Below are positions 50,901 through 53,239 of a DNA stretch of 64,000 bases, piece after piece. The translations under genes and the position numbers were made by a program. Below the pieces are notes generated by a model. The model worked only from the letters and a program-made list of their open reading frames with translations, was not told the DNA's origin and ran no database searches. Every line of letters starts with the position of its first letter. Position 1 is the stretch's first letter. Location of the stretch: positions 41,326,584 through 41,390,583 of the forward strand of contig OY759263.1 of assembly GCA_963662155.1 (NCBI GenBank), read 5' to 3'. Source of the stretch: Lamellibrachia columna (lineage: Eukaryota; Annelida; Polychaeta; Sabellida; Siboglinidae).

Positions 50901-52992
50901 TGAGACGTGAGTGGTGTCTGACTGTCACCTTCACTCACCTCGATTCAGTGCCAGTCTTGTAATGTCATTACAATTGACATTGTCACATTACACACTTACT
51001 CAACCACAGCATTTTTGTTCTAGTTTAACCAATAGCCATTTTTATTTTTATTTATATGTATATTTATAAAACAAAATTAAGCATATTAATAAAACATATA
51101 TTTATACATGTAAAAAATAATTGTATATGTTATACATATTTTTTATATAATATATTTTATATTGTGTATATATTGTATATATTTTTTATATGTAATTATG
51201 TATCTATATATATTATGCTACTAAGTTACACAACAAAATATTGTTGACTCATACATAGCATACAACCGGCATTAGAGTACCTTCCACAGGGAATCTTTGG
51301 GGTGTAATGATAGACAGAGTAGTTGAGTCCCTTGATCGGTGTTTCTTGGCCTAGATTTGAGTGGCCAGTGAGTGTGACTGAGGCGGCCATGCGCACCCTC
51401 GAGATCGGGGTGAAGAATGCAGTTGGGGTGTTTTCGAAGAGTCGCACCCACATTGGTCAAGTCCACATTGACCTGTCCAAGATTGACCTGAGTAAGGCCA
51501 CCACGGACTGGTAAGTTCAAGACTGCTGTCTGTCCGTCCGTCTGTCTGTCTGTCCGTCCGTCCCTCATTAGGCTGACCCTCTTTCCTCTCCGTTCTTCCT
51601 CCTTCCCTCCCCTCCTTCCACCTTTCCCTACAAACCCCCTCGACCCTACCTCTCTGGATGACAGCACTGAATGAATTTGATAGAAATATGAAGCATAAAT
51701 ATATTATATAACATTAAAGTTAACAATTGAAAGTAACAAAATTACCATATTAAGTAATGGGTGAAAGTATTGCCAAATTCGATAAAACACCATAATTAAA
51801 TCAGAATCCTGACACTACGACAGCTTAATCACATACAACTCACTTGCTATATATGGATTCCCAATGTAAGGAACATCTGTTTAAAGGGAACAACTGTTTT
51901 ATGTACCCATGGATATATGGAACAGTTTCGCCAAGTTCTCACATGTTCCGTATAGCGAGCATCCTCTGCATTACATTAACAATGACTTTGTTCATGTCCC
52001 TAGGTATGTCCTAGCTGACCCAGAAACTTTGTTCATGTCCCTAGGTATGTCCTAGCTGACACAGAAACTTTGTTCATGTCCCTAGGTATGTCCTAGCTGA
52101 CCCAGAAACTTTGTTCATGTCCCTAGGTATGTCCTAGCTGACACAGAAACTTTGTTCATGTCCCTAGGTATGTCCTAGCTGACCCAGAAACTTTGTTCAT
52201 GTCCCTAGGTATGTCCTAGCTGACCCAGAAACTTTGTTCATGTCCCTAGGTATGTCCTAGCTGACCCAGAAACTTTGTTCATGTCCCTAGGTATGTCCTA
52301 GCTGACCTAGAAACTTTGTTCATGTCCCTAGGTATGTCCTAGCTGACCCAGAAACTTTGTTCATGTACCTAGGTATGTCCTAGCTTACCCAGAAACTTTG
52401 TTCATGTCCCTAGGTATGTCCTAGCTGACCCAGACACTTTATTCATGTCCCTAGGTATGTACTAACTTACCCAGAAACTTTGTTCATGTCCCTAGGTATG
52501 TCCTAGCTGACCCAGAAACTTTGTTCATGTCCCTAGGTATGTCCTAGCTGACCCAGAAACTTTGTTCATGTCCCTAGGTATGTCCTAGCTGACCCAGAAA
52601 CTTTGTTCATGTCCCTAGGTATGTCCTAGCTGACCCAGAAACTTTGTTCATGTCCCTAGGTATGTCCTAGCTGACCCAGAAACTTTGTTCATGTCCATAG
52701 GTATATCCTAGCTGACCCAGAAACTTTGTTCATGTCCCTAGGTATAACCTAGCTGACCCAGAAACTTTGTTCATGTCCCTAGGTATGTCCTGGCTGACCC
52801 AGAAACTTTGTTCATGTCCCTAGGTATGTCCTAGCTGACCCAGAAACTTTGTTCATGTCCATAGGTATGTCCTAGCTGACCCAGAAACTTTGTTCATGTC
52901 CCTAGGTATATCCTGGCTGACCAAGAAACTTTGTTCATGTCCCTAGGTATGTGCTAGCTGACCCAGAAACTCCTGATGCAAAGACATTGTGA
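4250..52992 (+). CDS. Esyt2: Extended synaptotagmin (E-Syt2/3 type), complete 21-exon gene
   Basis: E-Syts are ER proteins that tether the ER to the plasma membrane and move glycerolipids through a dimeric SMP tube. The 21 exons listed below join in frame (2,457 nt, 819 aa plus TGA), with GT-AG borders and matching phases. Domain order: polar N-terminus; hydrophobic hairpin at about residues 31-71; SMP at about 105-300; C2A at about 306-436, with acidic calcium loops (GKSDPY and [11 protein letters not shown]); C2B at about 447-585, lacking the acidic loops; acidic Ser/Pro-rich linker at about 585-675; C2C at about 685-819, with a basic KKKT patch expected to bind PI(4,5)P2. Three C2 domains and this length fit E-Syt2/3, not the five-C2 E-Syt1. 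E-Syt2 and E-Syt3 are vertebrate duplicates, so the symbol means family. Introns carry about 17 kb of tandem repeats plus LINE and hAT insertions. Confidence 0.96.
4668..5072. mobile_element. MITE-like element, CCTCCTCAA family, copy A
   Basis: Imperfect terminal inverted repeats of about 20 bp: left CTTCCTCCTCAATTGATTT, right the complement near 5046-5067. Internal landmarks shared with the copies at 45523 and 61605 are a 'GTGTGTGAATA...AATATG' segment, a 'TTTAATAAAA' segment and 'GATTTCACC...CAAACGAGCTAG'. There is no coding capacity. The superfamily is unknown, and no clear target duplication is seen. Confidence 0.6.
5114..6432. mobile_element. Non-autonomous hAT-like transposon
   Basis: Ends are CAGGGTTAGAATTTAGC on the left and the complement, with one mismatch, on the right (about 17-bp TIRs). 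The CAGGG start and GC-rich subterminal repeats (GGGGCC, GGGCCCC) fit hAT elements. The flanks share ATAAT on both sides but I do not see a full 8-bp duplication, so the target site is eroded or the family assignment is imperfect. The element contains an (AT)n tract at 5602-5669 and no transposase frame that I recognise. Confidence 0.65.
5602..5669. repeat. (AT)n microsatellite
   Basis: An uninterrupted AT dinucleotide run of about 68 bp inside the hAT-like element. Confidence 0.98.
6957..6996. repeat. 16-bp-arm inverted repeat
   Basis: ATGCCTACACATATGC and its exact complement are separated by 8 bp. It could extrude as a short hairpin. It lies in intron 1 with no element boundaries visible. 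Confidence 0.8.
6997..8171. other. Intron 1 spacer, no feature recognised
   Basis: AT-rich intronic sequence without exons. A stretch at 7112-7320 with repeated GGGAGT/CTCCC blocks resembles the interior of the hAT element at 36377, but I could not find its ends. Confidence 0.5.
8172..11663. repeat. 52-bp minisatellite, about 67 copies
   Basis: A long array of a 52-bp unit (TTAGTTAACAATCCCTTATA, then TATCCTAACATACCATGGGA, then CTCCATGCTATA). Copies differ mainly by CCATG/CAATG and by CTCCGTG, CTCCATG or CTCTGTG. The second class is the set of products expected from C-to-T change at one CpG. It occupies about a third of intron 1. Confidence 0.97.
11664..13795. other. Intron 1 spacer, no gene recognised
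   Basis: Two open frames of 99 codons (near 11612-11911 and 12240-12539) have no recognisable domain. The sequence around 11715-12620 may be an old repeat: similar GGGTCA...TCAAAT..ACCAA words occur in opposite orientation near its two ends. This is only suggestive. Confidence 0.4.
13168..13232. repeat. 17-bp tandem repeat, about 4 copies
   Basis: Short tandem run of GTGATGTCAATGCACCT. Confidence 0.85.
13804..15764 (+). repeat. 37-bp minisatellite built from the exon 2 acceptor, about 53 copies
   Basis: The unit consists of 16 bp equal to the start of exon 2 (GTGTACTTCCCTGATG) and a pyrimidine-rich tract ending CTCTTGTCAG. The array runs without a gap into the real acceptor TTTTTAG|GTGTAC at 15765, and 53 x 37 bp fits the distance exactly. 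A subtype carries TTTGGTGACC in place of TCAGGTGTAC, which removes the AG. Using any upstream copy as acceptor would shift into a stop after about 16 codons. The CAGGCGTAC/CAGGCATAC/CAGGTGTAC variants look like CpG decay. Confidence 0.95.
15765..15806 (+). CDS. Esyt2: E-Syt exon 2: start of SMP domain
   Basis: Residues 109-122, [14 protein letters not shown], 42 nt, phase 0 at both ends. With exon 1 it rebuilds the E-Syt signature [16 protein letters not shown]. Acceptor TTTTTAG, donor AACAAG|GTAAGT. Its first 16 bases are the seed of the upstream 37-bp array. Confidence 0.95.
16122..17523. repeat. 70-bp minisatellite, about 20 copies
   Basis: Highly uniform 70-bp units (CATCTTGTATGATTCTATTC, then AGGAGGTCC..., then GAGCAATAACAGAACTCTAA). 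Each unit contains TTCTATTCAG|G, a weak acceptor look-alike. It lies in intron 2, not next to an exon. Confidence 0.97.
18298..18435 (+). CDS. Esyt2: E-Syt exon 3: SMP domain
   Basis: Residues 123-168, beginning [13 protein letters not shown], the conserved SMP segment after ERAEWLNK. 138 nt, phase 0 at both ends. Acceptor TTTTCTCTCAG, donor ATATT|GTAAGT. Confidence 0.95.
18543..18640. repeat. (AT)n microsatellite in a short intron
   Basis: An AT run of about 98 bp in the 350-bp intron 3, so over a quarter of that intron. Frames repeating YI or IY across it are artefacts. Confidence 0.97.
18786..18862 (+). CDS. Esyt2: E-Syt exon 4: SMP domain
   Basis: Residues 169-194, [20 protein letters not shown] and onward, matching the 'P-RI-GVKVY-ENV' SMP signature. 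77 nt, phase 0 to 2. Acceptor CTTGCAG, donor TT|GTGAGT. Confidence 0.95.
19290..19356 (+). CDS. Esyt2: E-Syt exon 5: SMP domain
   Basis: Residues 194-216, including [20 protein letters not shown]. It fits the SMP segment after DLEL. 67 nt, phase 2 to 0. Acceptor TTGCTATAG, donor TTGACA|GTGAGC. Confidence 0.92.
19462..19960. repeat. 54-bp minisatellite ending at the exon 6 acceptor, about 9 copies
   Basis: The unit has TTGTTGATTATGATCTCAG, then CCTGGGCTCCACTGGATAGA. The last partial copy, TTGTTGACTTTGCACTTTCAG, is the true acceptor of exon 6, so each copy carries a related TCTCAG|C decoy. The match beyond the AG (CTTCATGGC against CCTGGGCTC) is weak. Confidence 0.9.
19969..20058 (+). CDS. Esyt2: E-Syt exon 6: SMP domain
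   Basis: Residues 217-246. It starts [20 protein letters not shown] and continues to FFFLNQP, the most conserved SMP block (HGTMRV). 90 nt, phase 0 at both ends, donor CAGCCG|GTAGGT. Confidence 0.97.
20625..20680 (+). CDS. Esyt2: E-Syt exon 7: SMP domain
   Basis: Residues 247-265, [18 protein letters not shown]. It matches the SMP 'I-W-LTG--N-LD-PGL' motif. 56 nt, phase 0 to 2. Acceptor ATGTTGCAG, donor CTCAG|GTGAGT. Confidence 0.95.
20936..20972. repeat. (GT)n-like microsatellite
   Basis: A GTGTGTGC/GTGTGC/GTGGGTGC mixture in intron 7. Confidence 0.85.
21157..21277 (+). CDS. Esyt2: E-Syt exon 8: end of SMP domain
   Basis: Residues 265-305, with [20 protein letters not shown], then the LSFPM strand and the link to C2A. 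121 nt, phase 2 to 0. Acceptor TTTTGCAG, donor CCTCAG|GTGGGA. Confidence 0.95.
21325..21460. repeat. CATCATTGTCAC-type simple repeat
   Basis: Degenerate tandem of CATCATTGTCAC and CATCGTTGTCAC in intron 8. Low-complexity frames of His, Ile or Val on either strand are not genes. Confidence 0.88.
21461..22077. other. Intron 8 spacer, nothing recognised
   Basis: Intronic DNA between two tandem arrays. No exon or element ends are seen. Confidence 0.5.
22078..22362 (+). repeat. 20-bp pyrimidine-rich minisatellite, about 14 copies
   Basis: The unit CATCCAGCTTGTCCTGTGTT ends about 50 bp before exon 9. Each copy has a pyrimidine run and a CCAG or CTAG, so it forms a chain of acceptor look-alikes. 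Unlike the arrays at exons 2 and 21 it does not copy the real splice site (TTCTTGCAG|GGAG). Confidence 0.93.
22414..22513 (+). CDS. Esyt2: E-Syt exon 9: C2A, first calcium loop
   Basis: Residues 306-339. [17 protein letters not shown] begins C2A and [12 protein letters not shown] carries the calcium-loop SDPY. 100 nt, phase 0 to 1. Acceptor TTCTTGCAG, donor TTAG|GTACAC. Confidence 0.95.
22514..22947. other. Intron 9, nothing recognised
   Basis: 434 bp with no repeat or regulatory motif that stands out. Confidence 0.6.
22948..23018 (+). CDS. Esyt2: E-Syt exon 10: C2A
   Basis: Residues 339-362, [20 protein letters not shown] followed by EHFE, the C2 'N-t--P-W-E-F' strand. 71 nt, phase 1 to 0. 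Acceptor CCATCAG, donor TTCGAG|GTGAGG. Confidence 0.95.
23058..23165. repeat. Short ~35-bp tandem repeat, about 3 copies
   Basis: Degenerate copies of TGTAGCTTACCCTTGGTA, each followed by a 'CCA/CCG..CAT' segment, in intron 10. Confidence 0.7.
23606..23688 (+). CDS. Esyt2: E-Syt exon 11: C2A, acidic calcium loop
   Basis: Residues 363-390. [16 protein letters not shown] gives the third calcium-binding loop of C2A. 83 nt, phase 0 to 2. Acceptor TACCACCAG, donor GGCAA|GTAAGT. Confidence 0.95.
23689..24539. other. Intron 11, 5' part, nothing recognised
   Basis: AT-rich intronic DNA. No exon or element ends are seen. Confidence 0.5.
24540..24818. repeat. 23-bp minisatellite, about 12 copies
   Basis: Near-identical units of ACTTAATGGTCTACACATCA followed by CCT. 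Confidence 0.95.
24819..25756. other. Intron 11 spacer, nothing recognised
   Basis: Intronic DNA between two arrays. The 90-codon minus-strand frame at 25339-25611 has no recognisable domain. Confidence 0.5.
25757..30604. repeat. 66-bp minisatellite, about 73 copies, with higher-order structure
   Basis: The largest array in the window. The unit includes CAATGTAATCATTGACACCA, then GCTAGCTTACGTACGACAGT, then TCTTGTGGCAGTGTTACCTT. Because 66 is a multiple of 3 and the unit has no stop on the minus strand, it makes a 1,078-codon antisense frame at 27431-30667. Marker variants repeat at exact offsets: AACAGATCTTGT near 27869 and 29189 (1,320 bp, 20 units), and TTATATGG near 26771, 27101 and 27431 (330 bp, 5 units). 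Most variation is at the two CpGs in TACGTACGAC. Confidence 0.97.
30605..31017. other. Intron 11, 3' part, nothing recognised
   Basis: Unique sequence after the 66-bp array, up to the exon 12 acceptor. A GC-rich patch at 30705-30745 stands out in an AT-rich setting but has no known motif. Confidence 0.5.
31018..31066 (+). CDS. Esyt2: E-Syt exon 12: C2A
   Basis: Residues 390-406, [16 protein letters not shown], following GN from the junction. It is the C2A helix/strand before WFPL. 49 nt, phase 2 to 0. Acceptor ACCAAAG, donor GACTCG|GTATGT. Reached after a 7.3-kb intron. Confidence 0.93.
31193..32708. repeat. 56-bp minisatellite, about 27 copies
   Basis: The unit includes ATTAAACTGATGTTACACCA, then CTGCCAGTCTTAGCAGCCAG, then ACTACAAGACAGCACA. 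It starts about 125 bp after exon 12. Variants GACG/GATG and GCCGG/GCCAG/GCTGG are CpG transition products. Confidence 0.96.
32875..33440 (-). mobile_element. 5'-truncated CR1-like LINE, 3' end only
   Basis: The minus strand reads the RT C-terminus ([20 protein letters not shown] to the final YLRRAGYK), a short 3'UTR and the TTGTTAAATCTTGTTAAA tail. It is nearly identical to the 3' end of the full element at 40393-43931, so it is a recent relative. One substitution makes a stop (GAA to TAA) after LSYE. 5' truncation is usual for LINE integration. Confidence 0.92.
33805..33894 (+). CDS. Esyt2: E-Syt exon 13: end of C2A
   Basis: Residues 407-436, [20 protein letters not shown] through LER. It matches the E-Syt 'W--L--V--G-LHL---WL' C2A end. 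90 nt, phase 0 at both ends. Acceptor ATTTTCAG, donor GAGCGG|GTAAAT. Confidence 0.95.
33930..34200. mobile_element. Old relic of the CAGGCTTG hAT-like family
   Basis: The sequence (GGCTTTAAAAAAAATACATG, then repeated CATTTGNAAATGCA motifs) resembles the left end of the better-preserved element at 61816-62937. No TIR pair or target duplication remains. Confidence 0.45.
34201..35741. other. Intron 13 spacer, nothing recognised
   Basis: AT-rich intron with a short degenerate (ACCACGCACCATGT)n run near 34335-34390. Open frames of up to 87 codons have no domain. Confidence 0.5.
35742..36196 (+). repeat. 32-bp minisatellite, about 14 copies, with donor-like core
   Basis: The unit TACTTGGTGAGTCCTTCCCA plus GTAGTAACATGA. 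Each copy contains TTG|GTGAGT, a near-consensus 5' splice site in the sense orientation of the E-Syt gene. It lies in intron 13. Confidence 0.94.
36377..36839. mobile_element. Non-autonomous hAT element with perfect target duplication
   Basis: Ends are CAGACCTGTTAAGT and its exact complement ACTTAACAGGTCTG. They are flanked by a perfect 8-bp direct repeat, GTTTTCTA (36369-36376 and 36840-36847), as expected for hAT insertion. 463 bp, no transposase. Confidence 0.9.
36848..37880. other. Intron 13, 3' part, nothing recognised
   Basis: AT-rich intronic DNA up to the exon 14 acceptor. Confidence 0.5.
37881..37958 (+). CDS. Esyt2: E-Syt exon 14: start of C2B
   Basis: Residues 437-462: linker [10 protein letters not shown], then [14 protein letters not shown] as the first C2B strand. 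78 nt, phase 0 at both ends. Acceptor TACTTTACAG, donor CTCAAG|GTCAGT. Confidence 0.93.
38202..38360 (+). CDS. Esyt2: E-Syt exon 15: C2B
   Basis: Residues 463-515. It contains [17 protein letters not shown] and the conserved [15 protein letters not shown] strand. The acidic calcium residues of C2A are missing, as in known E-Syt C2B domains. 159 nt, phase 0 at both ends, donor GTCACC|GTAAGT. Confidence 0.95.
38604..38895 (+). repeat. 21-bp G-rich minisatellite, about 14 copies
   Basis: The unit GGTGGAGGGAGGAGGCTGAC plus A, in intron 15, about 150 bp before exon 16. The G runs on the sense strand could form G-quadruplexes. One frame reads a heptad EEADRWR, but no splice phase supports an exon. 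Confidence 0.94.
39045..39197 (+). CDS. Esyt2: E-Syt exon 16: C2B
   Basis: Residues 516-566: [20 protein letters not shown], then [10 protein letters not shown]. It matches the E-Syt 'LG---V-L--LL---DMTV---F-L' C2B end. 153 nt, phase 0 at both ends. Acceptor CAATTCAG, donor CTCAGG|GTAAAT. Confidence 0.95.
39198..39636. other. Intron 16, nothing recognised
   Basis: 439 bp of AT-rich intron. Confidence 0.6.
39637..39959 (+). CDS. Esyt2: E-Syt exon 17: C2B end and acidic linker
   Basis: Residues 567-674. [10 protein letters not shown] closes C2B. The rest is a disordered linker rich in Glu, Asp, Pro and Ser (for example [12 protein letters not shown]), as between C2B and C2C in E-Syt2. 323 nt, the longest exon after exon 1, phase 0 to 2. 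Acceptor TTTGACAG. The donor is AAGCA|GTGAGT, so the last G before TGA belongs to the intron; the resulting CA joins G of exon 18 to give Gln. Confidence 0.93.
40005..40392 (-). mobile_element. Older antisense CR1-like LINE, 3' segment
   Basis: The minus strand reads [20 protein letters not shown] through [11 protein letters not shown], then a 3'UTR and a TTGTTAAATCTTGTTAAATT tail. It is a different subfamily from the sense element that follows (for example [20 protein letters not shown]). It looks like the 3' end of the copy whose 5' part is at 43975-45485, split by the younger insertion. Confidence 0.85.
40398..40959 (+). pseudogene. LINE ORF1 with SGNH/GDSL esterase domain, frameshifted
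   Basis: The reading starts [20 protein letters not shown]. Block I (GDS), the GTNN block and the late D-x-x-H block ([10 protein letters not shown]) of SGNH hydrolases are all visible, with Ser, Asp and His in the usual order. The first frame ends at 40824 (a stop after FCWEG), and the rest ([16 protein letters not shown] onward) continues in another frame to a stop near 40959, so a frameshift lies near 40810. Esterase ORF1 proteins are known in CR1-type LINEs, where they may help membrane or lipid interactions. Confidence 0.8.
40962..43837 (+). pseudogene. LINE ORF2: endonuclease plus reverse transcriptase, broken
   Basis: Endonuclease part: [13 protein letters not shown], then [18 protein letters not shown] and SDHN motifs. 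RT part: [59 protein letters not shown] and the catalytic FADD. The C-terminus has [12 protein letters not shown] and ends RRAGYK. Breaks: a frameshift near 41420, a stop after SDHN (about 41684) and a stop at about 42107. From 42110 to 43834 the RT frame is intact. The endonuclease and RT motifs themselves look complete, so inactivation is recent. Confidence 0.9.
44153..44897. repeat. Large palindrome, ~348-bp arms around an (AT)n spacer
   Basis: 44153-44500 is the reverse complement of 44550-44897, with no difference that I could find by reading, separated by an AT tract of about 49 bp. Both arms encode the same LINE RT segment in opposite directions. A second AT run (44897-44953) follows the right arm and leads back into the antisense LINE. 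A fold-back duplication at the AT run would produce this; an assembly artefact is also possible. Confidence 0.9.
44897..44953. repeat. (AT)n microsatellite
   Basis: An AT run of about 57 bp between the palindrome's right arm and the LINE 5' segment. Confidence 0.95.
45587..45775. repeat. ~28-bp tandem array inside MITE copy B, about 6 copies
   Basis: The unit GTGTGTGAATAGTTTAAGTA followed by ATATGTA. Its single-copy form is present in MITE copy A (about 4728-4755), so the array arose from element sequence. Confidence 0.85.
45826..47558. repeat. 60-bp minisatellite, about 29 copies
   Basis: The unit contains GTGAATAGCTTTATTCTTCT, then TGTTCTTCTTCCCCCTTGGT, then GCCTTGTGGGGTGGGGGCC. Units vary by small indels (one or more TTCTTC lost) and a GCCC/GCCT switch. 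Long open frames on both strands (up to 432 codons on the minus strand, repeating [11 protein letters not shown]) come from the 60-bp period only. Confidence 0.96.
47969..49387. mobile_element. Non-autonomous hAT element with perfect target duplication
   Basis: Ends are CAGGGTTG and CAACCCTG, followed inward by repeated AAAAGTA/TACTTTT blocks typical of hAT subterminal regions. They are flanked by a perfect 8-bp duplication, ATTATAAC (47961-47968 and 49388-49395). 1,419 bp, with no transposase frame recognised. It ends about 120 bp before exon 18. Confidence 0.93.
49511..49612 (+). CDS. Esyt2: E-Syt exon 18: linker to C2C
   Basis: Residues 674-708, including [20 protein letters not shown], then VAVVHKC. 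'LG-I-LT-RYS-QRN-L-V-VH-C' is the start of E-Syt C2C. 102 nt, phase 2 to 2. Acceptor GATGCCACCAG, donor TGTGT|GTAAGT. The exon follows a 9.6-kb intron full of LINE, MITE and hAT DNA and is bracketed by two hAT elements. Confidence 0.95.
49650..50441. mobile_element. Non-autonomous hAT element
   Basis: Ends are CAGGGTTGTTTGATTTAAAT and, on the right, TTGATTTATTTTCAACCCTG. Flanks TCTCGCAG and CCTTGCAG match at 6 of 8 positions, a worn target duplication. 792 bp, filling most of the 1,159-bp intron 18 and starting 38 bp after exon 18. It is a different family from the element upstream apart from the CAGGGTTG tips. Confidence 0.88.
50772..50906 (+). CDS. Esyt2: E-Syt exon 19: C2C core
   Basis: Residues 708-753: [20 protein letters not shown], then [13 protein letters not shown] and [15 protein letters not shown] and the KKKT basic patch are typical of E-Syt C2C, which binds PI(4,5)P2 at the plasma membrane. 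135 nt, phase 2 to 2. Acceptor ATCTTGTAG, donor GAGAC|GTGAGT. Confidence 0.96.
50940..51354. other. Intron 19, AT-rich
   Basis: A strongly AT-rich stretch (about 51030-51230) of TATATA/TTTTATAT type. No coding signal. Confidence 0.6.
51355..51510 (+). CDS. Esyt2: E-Syt exon 20: C2C
   Basis: Residues 753-805: [20 protein letters not shown], then [20 protein letters not shown]. It matches the C2C 'L---V----G-----K--IG-V-I-LS' end. 156 nt, phase 2 to 2. Acceptor GGCCTAG, donor GACTG|GTAAGT. Confidence 0.95.
51831..51975. mobile_element. Old relic of a short Tc/pogo-like repeat
   Basis: It shares words with 59272-59425 (GCTATATATGGATTCCCAAT near the left, CCGTATAGCGAG near the right). It is diverged, with no clear TIR or TA duplication. 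Confidence 0.35.
52004..52946 (+). repeat. 41-bp minisatellite built from the exon 21 acceptor, 23 copies
   Basis: The unit GTATGTCCTAGCTGACCCAG, then AAACTTTGTTCATGTCCCTA, then G. Each copy equals the acceptor CATGTCCCTAG plus the first 23-24 bases of the last exon (GTATGTCCTAGCTGACCCAG and on), and 23 x 41 bp is exactly the distance from the first copy (52004) to the real exon start (52947). Any copy used as acceptor would encode [16 protein letters not shown] and stop, close to the real end [14 protein letters not shown]. The unit also holds CTAG|GTATGT, a fair donor. Confidence 0.95.
52947..52992 (+). CDS. Esyt2: E-Syt exon 21: C-terminus and stop
   Basis: TG|G joins to give Trp, then [14 protein letters not shown] and TGA (52990-52992). 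WY-L fits the end of E-Syt C2C. I chose this copy because it is the last in the 41-bp array and the only one that continues into unique sequence. An upstream copy could equally be spliced in and would give an alternative tail. Confidence 0.85.
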
Positions 52993-53212
52993 ACCGTTGA
53001 CCAGAAGACGACAAGAAAGCTAGCTGTGAAGAAACTGATTGGCAGTAGTATTTACTAATTTTATTAGAGAAAATGTAGTTGTAGCAGTGTAAAAGTGGTA
53101 ATACCTAGGGCCTGTGCTGTAATTGAAAAAAAATCTGTTAATTTCCTAAGTTATACTATGTCGTATTTTATTGCAAATCTTGCCAAATTTGCTGTTGTTT
53201 TTTATATTGTGA

Positions 53213-53218
53213 AATAAA
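53213..53218 (+). terminator. Candidate polyadenylation signal of E-Syt
   Basis: AATAAA about 220 bp after the stop codon. Another AATAAA occurs near 54351, so a longer 3'UTR is possible. Confidence 0.55.
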
Positions 53219-53239
53219 AAATTGCCAATTTACTTTTGT

